A stretch of 64,000 nucleotides of DNA, taken from NCBI GenBank assembly GCA_037042185.1, contig JAXQJY010000031.1, positions 1,488,001 through 1,552,000 on the forward strand, given 5' to 3'. The translations under genes were made by a program, and so were the position numbers. Under the pieces are notes generated by a model. The model searched no databases, was not told where the DNA came from, and saw only the letters and a list, made by a program, of their open reading frames with translations. This DNA is from Sordariomycetes sp. S80-01Y. Taxonomy: Eukaryota; Ascomycota; Sordariomycetes. Positions 43,258 to 53,221 of the stretch are shown here, in pieces; position 1 is the stretch's first letter, and every line of letters starts with the position of its first letter.

Positions 43258-43698
43258 TTATTCCGTCGACTCGTTTCGGTTGCGGTGTTGCCTCTCCCTT
43301 TGTGGTACTTCTTCGCCGGAGTCATCCTCGACATTTAAAGAGCTCTCGTCTCGGCGCGACCGGCTTGGTTGCTCCCTCCGAGAGCTCGCTTGGCGGCGAC
43401 GTCTTTCAGCAGTAGACTTGCGATGAGGTCTACTTCGTTCGCGGTTGGGGTGGTACCGGTCAGCTCTGTCGGATTCCCATTCTCCCAGCTCTCTTGCCCC
43501 GGAGCGGCCATGTCCGTCTCTACCAACCCTCCTGTTTCTACCGTCAAGATCGACCGAGGATTCGCCTCGTGCGAGCTGCGCCTGAAGGCTCCGATATCGC
43601 CTGAAGTAAATCCAGGCGCAAGTTGTGGCCCCGGCAAAGAGTATCATGTTTGCCCCTGCGGCTACAGAGGCGCCGATGAGCAGCATTGTGAGTTCCAT
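43258..43698 (-). CDS. Small single-pass membrane protein with Arg/Ser-rich tail, function unknown
   Basis: Single exon, 146 aa. Residues 4-32 form one hydrophobic helix (MLLIGASVAAGANMILFAGA and on), followed directly by FRRYRSL and a 110-residue tail very rich in Arg, Ser, Glu and Asp with many RS/RR pairs. The basic flank predicts that the tail is cytosolic, with the N-terminus outside or in a lumen (signal-anchor type). I recognise no family. The ATG is in a good context and the 233-bp gap to the MED11 stop suits a convergent gene pair. A splice extension at either end cannot be excluded. Confidence 0.5.
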   Translation of the reverse strand: MELTMLLIGASVAAGANMILFAGATTCAWIYFRRYRSLQAQLARGESSVDLDGRNRRVGRDGHGRSGARELGEWESDRADRYHPNRERSRPHRKSTAERRRRQASSRREQPSRSRRDESSLNVEDDSGEEVPQRERQHRNRNESTE

Positions 43699-44812
43699 CG
43701 CACGGTCTTACCGTGCCTGGGACTCTTGGAGAAGAGACAGTCGGGTTCGGTCCCAAGAAATGGGTCTGAAAAGCCTCGAGATATCCACTTGTCTCGAAGG
43801 GAGCATTATATCAAGCACACTTTTCACCGTCTGTCCGTGATCGCGAGCTGGTATTACATAGGACTGACAATCATGAGACATGGTCAAATTTGTGTCCGAC
43901 AATTGCACTGGCCTACCGTTCTGGATCGAGGATGTATTTGTATTAGATACCGAACTAAGTGCCCTGCACCGACTTGGCAATCCTGGTGTGCTATGAGATG
44001 GGTACAACACTTTGCTGTACCTCCTGACAATCCCAACACACTATGAGTCTGGATTTGGAAAACAGTAATACTCCGCGAGGATCGGCGTGAGTCGCTCGAG
44101 GAGACACAACGTTAGCATTGAAAAGAGGACTGCAAATATCTCCTGGTCCAGGGCTTTGCGAAGCTTGCGAAGCAAATTGAGCGCTCTAAGATTTTTCTGA
44201 GGGAGCCCAGTACGTGTAACTATGGTCGGAGTCGGGATCAGAAGCTTGGAAATTTAGTATGCGCTATTGTACCCTCAGGGTGCCGTTGATACAGGATCCA
44301 GTATATCCCATATCGAGCTTGGGACTGGGTGACCTGGTGGACTGGCTCTAAAAACTTGTGCGCAGCTGTCCTGTGCGCTGAATTAAGCTACCTAACTGCT
44401 GTGATACTTTTCCTTCTCTCAGGAATATGAAAAGTACCAAACCTTTCACAATTGTAACTTTTATTTGAATTGTCGTAGGCGTCCAGATGAAGCCAAGACC
44501 TTGAGCGGATATTGACCAATCACAGTGGCGGTATTGGATCGCGACCCTCGAAATGCAACGCGGCCCCGAACAAGCCGATTCCCTGTCCTCCCTTTCCCAT
44601 CCTTGACTCCCCTCCGACTATATTCTTCGCATCATCTTCTCTTCTACGCTCATTCCTCGCCTCTTTAACACGCTGTACCGGCGATCACCCGCGAATTTCG
44701 CCTCTCGACGGCATCCCTCTTCAACTTGTCGAAGCGAGCGAACCTTCGACTCTAACCACCTGGTGTCAAATCAGGGGGTCTTCCGGACCATCGGCGCACC
44801 AAGCCCCCGACG
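43699..44812. other. Divergent promoter region
   Basis: 1.1 kb between the small membrane protein (leftward) and YTP1 (rightward). Part of it (about 44050-44500) is AT-richer. No gene supported; the frame open upstream of the YTP1 ATG is probably leader. Confidence 0.5.
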
Positions 44813-46405
44813 ATGGCTTCAAGTCGAGTGACGACGGCGGCTTTGCCGACGACCTTCTTGCTATCAATCGCAGCGTTCGCGACACGCGCAGCCGCTCACG
44901 ACCACCATGGCGAAAGCGAGATACCCGAAGGCGAGACCGTCACTCTCGAGCCCCTCGTACGGCACCTTCCGTAGCGAACCCCCGTATAACGACTGACAGG
45001 ATAGGATACGGTGATGTGGATTCACATCTTTATTCAAATGCTCGCTTACGGTGTTATTTTCCCTGTTGGCATGATTTTCGGCGTGGGTAGCCCTAACCCA
45101 AGTACGTGAAACGTTTCTAAACTCCGTCTAGATGACCAAGTCTCGCTGGCACGTCCCGACCCAGATCTTTGGCACTATCCTTGCTATCCTCGGATTCTTC
45201 CTTGGCCATGCCCACGGGGGTCGCCAATTTGTCGAATCCAATATTCACGCCACCTTTGCCTGGATTCTTCAAATCCTGCTGGGCGCGCAAGTGGTCCTGG
45301 GTCTGTACCTCAAGGGCCACTGGGAACGCGGCATCAACGGCTTCATCCGCAAGCTCATCCGACCGTGCCATTCGATTCTCGGAAAAGCCATGACGGTATT
45401 GAGCTGGACGCAGATGATCTTTGGTGGCATCACAGCCCTCGGGTTCTGCCAAGGCGAACACGTCGGCCAATGCGCTGCCCACTTCATCATGGGCTCCGCC
45501 TTCATCGGCTATGGCATCATATTGACCATTATTCTTGTGACGGGCCAGGTTTGGATCCGCAACACCGGCCGCTCTCAGGAATTCTACGACTCAGCCGTGA
45601 TCGCAGCATGGGGATGCGTCAACACCTTCACCGAACACCGCTGGGGGACTGATTGGGTGCGCAACGACTGGCAGCATACGACAATGGGCATTATCTGGTG
45701 GTGCGCCGGCTTGGCGGGAATCTGGCTGAGCAGGGATAGAGACGGCCAGCCGAAGAGGAATTTCGTCCCTGGATTCGTTATTTTCATCACGGGATGGGCG
45801 ATGAGCGCGCATCCCCAGGAGTTGATGGTTAGCGAAGCGACGCATAGCATGTTTGGATATACGCTCATGGCTGCTGGTGTGACGCGAATCATTGAGGTTG
45901 CCTTCATTTTGAGGGATGGGCAGTCGATTGACGAGGATGGGCGGAGCTGGAACAGCTTCCAGTTCATCCCTATCTACGTAAGTTCTTTATTTCTTCTTAG
46001 AGGTTAGCACGGAGCGAGGACTAACAAAACTAGCTTCTCTATGCCGCCGGCTTCCTCTTCATGGGCGCTACAGAGGAACAGATGATCCTCGTTGCCGGCT
46101 CAGACATGGACCACGTCGCCTACATTCTCATCCTCTTCTCTCTCGCATTCCTCGTCTTCCTCTTCGCCAACATGCTGGTCAGCCTATACGATCGTCTGGC
46201 AAACCCAGCCGCCGAAGGCAAGGGCTTTGCCAATGGCAACGCCGGGTACTCCAGCGTCAATGGCCGCCCTATGGAGGAAGGCCGAGTGAGGGATGCTGAG
46301 GAGTTCGAGTTGGAGGGGTTGACCAGCGATGACGAGGACGAGGACAGGCCATTGAGGAGGGATGGCGAGAGGAGGGGCCAGGAGACCGGCGTGACAAATG
46401 CGTGA
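44813..46405 (+). CDS. YTP1-like multi-pass membrane protein (DUF2427 + Ytp1)
   Basis: Four exons (44813-44956, 45005-45082, 45132-45977, 46034-46405) give 479 aa. The first exon codes for a signal peptide (about 1-28, ending ATRAAA) and a His/Glu-rich segment (HDHHGES). The DUF2427 part starts at WIHIFIQMLAYGVIFPVGMI and continues with SRWHVP and the HxHGGR-type turn. The Ytp1 part has repeated hydrophobic spans, ending with an acidic Glu/Asp-rich cytosolic tail. About ten membrane spans are visible, with conserved histidines reminiscent of cytochrome-b561-like proteins. Yeast Ytp1 resembles mitochondrial electron-transport proteins, but no activity is proven. The first intron uses the second of two nearby AGs (45003-45004). 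The second has a GTGGGT donor, weaker than usual; both choices are set by frame and by the DTVMWIHIF join. Confidence 0.92.
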
Positions 46406-47031
46406 AAGGGGGTTGTAAGATAACTTGGGAGAGGTATAGACAATGTGGGCAGGAAAGTATTTTTCAAGGTGCATAGGCGTTTTTATTCGGGTTAAACGAG
46501 CATTGAACATGGGCCAGACCATTACCCAAGAATTTGCGTTTTGGCCCTCCTGGGTCGACCTTAAATAACAGTGCTTGTCTAATACAATATGTAAGGTTCT
46601 TTTAACGAATATTCACTGACTCCGGGAACACTGGGCCTTCCAACCACGACTGAACGTCAGTATTTTCTAGCCCAGATGCCCAAAGCCGAGCCCGCACGTT
46701 GTTACCTCTGTCAACTGCGCGCAACCGAGTGTGAGCACCACAAGCTCGCCATCGTGGGAATTGCCCGGCGGACAGAACCTCGCAACTACTGGACAGAAGA
46801 AAGGGACAAGGGTTGAAAGAGTTCAATTCCGCACCCGAAACGCCGCGCCATGCTAGGTTGATATCTATCCCCAACTTGCCTTCGAAGAAAGTGAACGGTC
46901 CCGTGTCGTCAGTGTCCTTGTTATATCCCAGTCTTCCTTCCTAAATGTAGTGAGCGCCATGTCCCTTCAGGTAGATTGCCTCAGGTAGCAAATGTGTCGA
47001 AAAGTCCGCGCTTAAGTTGGCTTGCTGTCCT
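46406..47031. other. Convergent 3' spacer
   Basis: 626 bp between the stops of YTP1 (+) and ALB1 (-). No gene recognised. Confidence 0.5.
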
Positions 47032-47412
47032 TTACTGAATGTCCATGTCTACTTCAGCCGCCTCCTCGACTGGCTCATCGCCCTCAGCAACATCTGCTCA
47101 AGTCAGAATCTCGTCATCTTTTCTGCTGATGGACGATCACATACCCTTCATTTCAACAATTCCTTCCCCTTCTTGCTGCCTCCTCATCGCATGCGCCATC
47201 TTCTTCTCCAGCTTCCTCTGCTTCTTGGCGCTCAGCTTACGGCCGGGGCCGCTGTTAGGTAGCAGGCCCGGTCTAGCGCCGTGGGCGGCATCGTTCTTGG
47301 TGATCTTGGTTTGGCCGGCGCGCACACGCTGCTGTTGGTTCTTCTTTGCCTTGGAGGCGCGAGCCGCCATGCGGTTCTTCGAGGGACCGTTGGGGTTCTT
47401 GACGGACGGCAT
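47032..47412 (-). CDS. alb1: Ribosome biogenesis protein ALB1
   Basis: Pre-60S shuttling factor that works with Arx1. Two exons (47145-47412, 47032-47093) give 109 aa. It opens MPSVKNPNGPSKNRMAARAS, the Alb1 family start, and continues with a strongly basic region including GPGRKLSAKKQRKLEKKM, suited to rRNA or nuclear import. The second exon, joined through MKG|D, adds the acidic end EGDEPVEEAAEVDMDIQ that is typical of the family. The intron (47094-47144, 51 nt) has GT-AG ends. Without the splice the frame stops within one codon, so the intron is well supported. A cluster of three GATA cores lies upstream. Confidence 0.9.
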
Positions 47413-48643
47413 CGTGAAATTGACTGGTAAGGATTGAACAATTTGGAACACTGTTAGGCTGACGCTGATTGTGCAAGTCGAAAAGAGAGCAGTGCAGAAA
47501 AGGTAGCCGCGTTCAATTGTAAGGTTCTGAAGATCATCGACAGCGTCTAGAAATTTTGCCCCGCGATCAATTTTCTTATCTTATCGGGCTTATCGTGTCC
47601 AGACCCATATTATGGATTGCAGTGCTATGCCATTTTGAGCGCTTCGCTATATCAGTTAGTACCCGGGACCGCGCCAGGAGTCTATGTCGACTGTGAGTAG
47701 CTCGCTGGGCAGGAGGATGCCCTCGAGGCGCAATTCATGATCTGATGTGACCTCTCAAAAGCCATTGAACCCTTGTAGCAAGTTCCAATTCCTAGGTTTC
47801 CCCATTGGGAGGTACGAATTGATAGACACTCCGTACACTTGACGTAGCTTCAGTTGTTCCATGAGCTAATGGCAAAATACAATCCTTCTCCGAATTCGTA
47901 GAAAGAATCTGAGACTTGGGAAACGCAAACACTCATGGCCCTGTTCCAGTCTTGAGATATCTTTCCACGATTGCGAGGTTCAAAAATACACAGTGGTACA
48001 CCATACTTGAAACAAGCTGTTAATTCCACCGCAATTATGGTGAAATTTTAGAGCTGTTCACTGACAACCAGCCTACCCCTCCTCGATTCTCCTGCTCCTG
48101 AACCTGACCTTTACTCATCTCTAGCTTGTGATCCTCTTTCCGGCAGACCAGCGACTCCTGACGTTCGCCAGAAACATGCTACAGAACCTTTATCACCAAG
48201 ATTATAGTATAGGTGAATTTTAATCACACAGCTATGAAGTGACACAGAAGTGGAATTATTGGACGCATGCACTTGCATGGCTCTAGCGACCACTGCTACT
48301 GTCGGGCTTGTCTTGACTGCCAACTGCTGTTTCAAACCTGGCAACTAGCGACCGGGGCCAGCTCGTGGTGTGTTGTCGCCAGGGATATTACTCTCGAATG
48401 AATGATCAACGAAAGATATGAATAAATTGTGTGCGTTTGGGAATAATTGCAATTACAGTCCCCAGGAAGCAGATCTCAAACAACCCCTCAGTAGCGGACG
48501 ACGGGAAAACATAGACCCCAGCCGCTAGAATACATGATGTTACTAACAGACAAAGCGCCAGAGAACCTCATATGGCCTGACTATCTCCTTATATGTCACG
48601 AGGCGCCGACACGAGGTGAAATACAGGCCTATGAAAGCCGAAT
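47413..48643. other. Intergenic, AT-richer
   Basis: 1.2 kb between two leftward genes. It holds the ALB1 promoter (GATA cluster at 47576-47594) and the 3' flank of the collagen-like gene. No coding region, RNA or transposon recognised. Confidence 0.5.
47576..47594 (-). promoter_or_regulatory. Cluster of three GATA-factor cores upstream of ALB1
   Basis: Three copies of GATAA on the minus strand (47576-47580, 47581-47585, 47590-47594) within 19 bp, about 165 bp upstream of the ALB1 ATG. Could bind a GATA-type regulator; inference only. Confidence 0.4.
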
Positions 48644-49615
48644 TCAGTGGTGACACCGCTGACGGTTACAAGCGTTGCCACAACCATTGCAATGGTTGTG
48701 GACTTGGACTGCAACGCATCCATGGCCGCGGCAGTTCCCACAAGCGGGCTGACAGCCTGTGCCTCCTCCCTCACATGGACGGGCACATCTGCAGGGAGGG
48801 ACTTCGGGCCCCTGTGTGCCTTGGGGACCCTGAGGACCCTGAGGACCCTGAGGACCTGCTGGGCCACGCTCGCCTAACAAACCTTGAGGACCGGGTCTAC
48901 CTTCGGGACCATGGGGCCCAACGGCTCCGGGTTGACCTGGTATCCCTTGTCTGCCGTCTCTCCCATCCCTGCCGTCCCTTCCAGGGTCTCCTCTTGGGCC
49001 AGGTGCACCAGCCTCCCCATCTCTGCCATCTCTACCGTCTTTGCCGTCCCTCCCATCCCTACCGTCCCTACCGTCCCTTCCATCCCTTCCTGGTTGCCCA
49101 TCTCTGCCATCTCTGCCATCTCTGCCATCCCTCCCAGGTGGCCCAACGGGACCCTGAGGGCCCGGACCTCCGGTATGGCCCCTCGGTCCACGCGTACCTC
49201 TTGGCCCCGGGGGACAGCAAAACCATACCACGCCAGCCTCACTCCGCTTTCTGTCTTTTCTTGATGTTTTCCGGCGGGAGCAATAACACCAGCAGACAAA
49301 AACAGTAAGCACGGCAAAGATACCCAGAAAGACTCCTAGAAGGATGAGTGCTGTATTATCCGAAGTGGCATCACCCGATGACTTGTGTGGATGTGTGGAA
49401 GGGACTGGGGCTGGCTCAGAGGGTTCGCCAGTGTCATAGGCGACATCAGTTGGCGCGGCACCGAGAGTAAATACACCGGCAATTGTTGAACCCGGCCGAG
49501 TAAGAGTAATTGTTCTAAGATGCTGTGTTCGAGGAAGAATGGTAGGGACCCCCGTGACTTCCTCTGAGTGGTCAAAGGATGCGGGCCATGGTAAAGACTG
49601 AGATGGAATGATCAT
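48644..49615 (-). CDS. Transmembrane collagen-like protein with Cys-rich C-terminus
   Basis: Single exon, 323 aa. Residues 1-87 are Pro/Thr/Ser-rich without an obvious signal peptide. Residues 88-112 form one hydrophobic helix ([20 protein letters not shown]) ending in closely spaced cysteines (CWCYC) and a basic flank ([12 protein letters not shown]). Residues 137-271 are 45 unbroken Gly-X-Y triplets: 14 are GRD, one GKD, and a block of four GPQ lies near the end, so a collagen triple helix is expected. The last 52 residues contain 11 Cys and four His, including [11 protein letters not shown]. Fungal collagen-like proteins are known (for example the Metarhizium coat protein MCL1), but there the collagen lies outside the cell. 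The basic flank here predicts a cytosolic collagen domain, unless the protein is inserted the other way. Neighbours give no clue. The start is the first ATG. Confidence 0.72.
   Translation of the reverse strand: MIIPSQSLPWPASFDHSEEVTGVPTILPRTQHLRTITLTRPGSTIAGVFTLGAAPTDVAYDTGEPSEPAPVPSTHPHKSSGDATSDNTALILLGVFLGIFAVLTVFVCWCYCSRRKTSRKDRKRSEAGVVWFCCPPGPRGTRGPRGHTGGPGPQGPVGPPGRDGRDGRDGRDGQPGRDGRDGRDGRDGRDGKDGRDGRDGEAGAPGPRGDPGRDGRDGRDGRQGIPGQPGAVGPHGPEGRPGPQGLLGERGPAGPQGPQGPQGPQGTQGPEVPPCRCARPCEGGGTGCQPACGNCRGHGCVAVQVHNHCNGCGNACNRQRCHH
48803..49207 (-). repeat. Collagen-type coding repeat (Gly-X-Y x 45)
   Basis: A 405-nt tract of 9-nt-periodic coding DNA within the collagen-like gene. Sub-blocks of near-identical GRD codons and four 9-nt GPQ units (about 48830-48870) suggest growth by tandem duplication. 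Confidence 0.85.
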
Positions 49616-51145
49616 AATCGCTCAAAGCAAGGCCGTCCTCAGCGGATGGCCCTTGAGTCAGATACAGAAGCCTCGAAGCAAGGGGACACCAGACTAAAGG
49701 TCTCATTACTGAACAGCTGCCAGATCCTTCAGATTTGAACCTGAACACATATCCATCAGAAACGAGCTGTTCGCCTCACAGCAGTTGTCTGGCTGCCAAT
49801 TCATCATCCGGTTCTCCGTCAGTGTCACCTGCCACAGATAAAAGTGCAGTTCGTCAGCGAGCTGAACAAGGATTTATCGCAGACCTCATGCGGCCGGTGT
49901 GCGCGGCCATACATGATGTTGGAAATTCATGGTACATATTGTGTGGACGAACTGGCAAATCGCGAACGGACGTCGTGTGTTGTTGGTTCTGTCAACGCGG
50001 AGATCGGCCAATCGTTGCAGGGTCGTGCAGGTCGGCAGATGCAAGATTGAAAAGACGGGCCGTGGTGACGGTCCGAGATGCGTGCTTAAGGCGGGAATGG
50101 CGGGAGATCACCAATGGACGTTAGGCAATGAGATAAGAGCTGGCGCATATCACCAGGCGTCCCGAGGCAGAGGGCACCCACACTCTCCGCGTGCCAGCCC
50201 CTACTCCGTGAGTGTAGAAATATTGGATTTCCCCTCCTTTCGTTGAGTTGGAGGGCCGGGTCGGGCGTTGAAGGCATCCACGTTCGTAAAACAGGGCTGG
50301 CCATATCTGCAATGGGATGGTCCGTTGTAGCTCGGCGTAAGCCACGAGGAATGCTTCTCCTGTCTACGTCTTCAGTCAGCCCTAAGAGCGAGCATGGCAC
50401 TTTGGCCCTTCCTCATAGGGACCTGGTTGATGACAGGTCAGTCGAAGCTGTTTTAATCCTTGTTCCAGCGTTTTCCGGGAACTTGTTACAAGGGAAATCG
50501 AGAACTGTAGAAACAGCAGAAGCAGCAACGATACGCCCTTGGAGGAACCGTAACAGCTAACATGACAGACCCCAAAGGTTCGCTCAGTTGAGAGCCCTGA
50601 TATAGGTGCCCTTAAACCCACCCCTTATCAGGTGCACCGAAGTTGTCTTCAGCAATACTACTTCGGAGGCCACCATTCCGTGCCTCCAATGAGCATCTGC
50701 TAGCCCGTGCAGTACCGTTGGTCATTGACTAGCCTTCTCGGCGGAGGGTGTGCGTAGTAAGCTCAGCGTTGGGACCATAAATGAAAAGTGCAAGCATCAA
50801 GCCATCGAAGATCTCGCCATGCAGATGAACGTGACTTTGTCTAAAGAGGGCTGCATGTGCGTGGCCAAGCTTTTGAGATCCCTGAACCCAACCAGTCCAA
50901 GCCACGAGTTCGTGCACAAGTCATGAGAGCAAGTGGTCTAACAGCCTGCTTCAGGTAGCTGAGTGGAGCTCGAGTGCTCCTACATGCACGACTGGGACGA
51001 TTGGGAATCCCTCGCGTCTCACTGATTATGTACCCGGAGCGGAGTATTGGTGAGAGAATGTTTGACGCGCGCTGAGCTAGCTACTGGCAGGACCGCCTCA
51101 TCGTTAACCTTCCCTCCCAGAGACTCAATCTGATTCAATTAGCGC
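49616..51145. other. Intergenic, no gene recognised
   Basis: 1.5 kb with the promoter of the collagen-like gene on its left. Only short unsupported frames on both strands. Confidence 0.45.
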
Positions 51146-51424
51146 TCAATGATTTCTTCTTGAGTCCGACTGAGATTGCTGCACCGCAGGCGACGGGGCA
51201 TTGGAGCCGGAGCTCGCCACAGAGGCCAGGGCAGGAGTCGAAGGAGGCGCAGTCAGAGTCGAAGAAGAGGAGCCATTGGCCGAGTCTACCGCTGTGGAAG
51301 AGCTGACAGCTGACTGGGGACTGTCAGAAGGAACGGTGGCGGAGGTGCTTGGATCGGATGAGGTATTGTTCGTGGAGGATCTAGACCTGCCGAGACAGGA
51401 ACTGCAACTTCTGCTGGATGACAT
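51146..51424 (-). CDS. Small Ser-rich ORF with N-terminal cysteines, doubtful
   Basis: Single frame, 92 aa. It begins MSSSRSCSSCLGRSRSS; the two early cysteines could be acylated. The rest is Ser/Thr/Ala/Pro-rich and disordered, ending SRRNH. The ATG context (CACAATGTC) is good. There is no family match and the composition is simple, so it may be a chance frame; an opposite-strand frame of similar length also exists. Listed because it lies near another small Ser/Cys-rich ORF. Confidence 0.25.
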   Translation of the reverse strand: MSSSRSCSSCLGRSRSSTNNTSSDPSTSATVPSDSPQSAVSSSTAVDSANGSSSSTLTAPPSTPALASVASSGSNAPSPAVQQSQSDSRRNH

Positions 51425-52591
51425 TGTGACAGACTGAGATCAATGATGGGGCATCCGAAGTATTCATGTATGTTCAATGCTGTAATGATTTGAATCTTTT
51501 ATGATAGCGGCTCTCGAGTTTTGCAATCCAATGTCTTTGTCAAGCCCAGTGGCCCTCGCCCCTTCTATATGAGGACGTGTCACAAGGATCAATATGTAGT
51601 CTCCCTAAGCGGCATCCCATCGATGCCAGCCTTCAATGACTCCTCTTGCTTTTCGTACAGTGCCATTATCATCCGGGCCGGAGCTGAACCGCGAGGGCTG
51701 ACTTGCTCGAGTTGCACTCAGGGGTGTTGGCGATTGATGTTGGGTGTTGACGTTTGACCTCGAGGATGCGGCAGTCACCGTGATCCGAGGAATATCGGGC
51801 TTTGACCTTCTGCCACAGCAGAAGAACTGAATGTCTTTGAAAAGCCTTCTTGTCATCGCTCCAGCTTAATTGTTTGTAGAGTAGCTTCGACGTGCTCAAG
51901 ATAACCACGGCGCGGATCTTCGGTCTCAGGTTTTAGCCTCGATCTGGGATGTGGATCGGTCACATATGACTAGCATTCAATGCAGTGTGATTCATCGGTC
52001 ACCAACTAAATCCACCGTGCATTGGATTACTTGCAGCACTATCAAGGTCTGGGACGGTGGTGCAAGGACCTGGCAACCCCAGATTGAGGATGTAGCTCGC
52101 TGGGCCTTTCTCTTTGATTCACTACCAGAAAGGGAGTCATAAAACGAGAGCCGCAAAATTGACTGATCCAGGATAACTGACCTTTTCAAGGGAAATTGGT
52201 CAGGTTTGTCATGGCGCATGATAGAAAAAGATGGGCATAGATAGACATGCAACACTATGCCGCGGGGATAGAGGAGATCCATCCCTTTAGAAGCACGAAA
52301 CGCCATGACCACTTCAGTATGGATCACGAGCGGTGAATCCCGTACTAGCGGAAGCGATATTCTGCAAAGCACAGGTGACCGAAGCCAAGACCGTAGAGAG
52401 GGTAACACTCGCAAACCACCGTGTCTGCAAGTCCTCACATATAATCAGATCGTTCTCCGAGTCTCTGAATCATCAAACCCCCGAATCTGTGAAAAGATAA
52501 AGAGCTCCCTACTTTCTGTCCGTCTTCGGTCTCAAACTTGAGCCTAACCTTCAACCAACGTCGCACTTCACCTCCACTGTTCACATTCAAG
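51425..52591. other. Intergenic, no gene recognised
   Basis: 1.2 kb between the two small Ser-rich ORFs. Nothing recognisable on either strand. Confidence 0.45.
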
Positions 52592-52825
52592 ATGCCCAAG
52601 AGCGAAGCTTCCGCCAGCGTGGCAAGTAGCGACACGAAGGTAGCTAGTTCCGAAGGATCTGGTGCTTCGCCTTCTGATTCAGGTACAGAAGCCGATGAAG
52701 ATGCACCATCAAGTGGAGGCTCGAGCTCGGCTTCCGTAGCGCCATCATGCTCCTGCTGTAGCAGTGACTGTTCCTCGGCGGAATTTGAGGTCACTTTCTC
52801 TGTCAAATGCTGCGTTGTCATGTAG
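52592..52825 (+). CDS. Small Ser-rich protein ending in a CaaX box
   Basis: Single frame, 77 aa, from an ATG in good context (AAGATGCCC). The first 50 residues are Ser/Ala/Glu/Asp-rich and disordered. The C-terminal part has a cysteine cluster (SCSCCSSDC), then a beta-like hydrophobic stretch and the end SVKCCVVM. CVVM fits a CaaX prenylation signal, and the Cys before it and the upstream cluster could be palmitoylated, so the product would be a small lipid-anchored membrane protein. I recognise no family. A 145-codon frame overlaps on the other strand; the CaaX end favours this one. Whether it is expressed is unknown. Confidence 0.42.
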   Translation: MPKSEASASVASSDTKVASSEGSGASPSDSGTEADEDAPSSGGSSSASVAPSCSCCSSDCSSAEFEVTFSVKCCVVM

Positions 52826-53221
52826 TAGAGTCCGCTATTGTGGACCTTCGAGTTGCTAGAGTGAAATAACACGCAGCAACTGGGAAGCTGGGAAAGGAGG
52901 ACCAGGATTCGGGGAGCGAATGTCGACGAATCTCGAAGGGCTAGTCTAGCCCCTGAATGGATCTCAAAACCTACCTTTCACTACTTCACTTATTGGGGCG
53001 GAAGATATGGTCAAAAGAAGTGTATTGTAAATGCTATGAGGCCAGTGATTGGCATGGCAGGCCACTAATGACCAGATGTTAGGACCAACTTGATATTGTT
53101 GTTTGCGTGCAGTGAATGGCGGGGGCGCTTCTCATATGACTCACGTGTACGTCAAATGCTTCGTGATGCTTTGTAGTAGCGAGTGTCCAAGTTCCTCCTC
53201 ATGTATCCCTCCCACTCCACC
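52826..53221. other. Spacer before the EGT1 3' end
   Basis: 396 bp, no feature recognised. Confidence 0.45.

Noticed and set aside
48616-49308. 230-codon + strand frame (His/Leu/Pro-rich) opposite the collagen-like gene
   Set aside because: Periodic composition arises from the 9-nt collagen repeat read on the other strand; the minus frame makes a coherent domain order.
52435-52872. 145-codon minus-strand frame overlapping the CaaX mini-ORF
   Set aside because: No domain, and the + strand alternative ends in a specific lipidation signal; still unresolved without RNA data.
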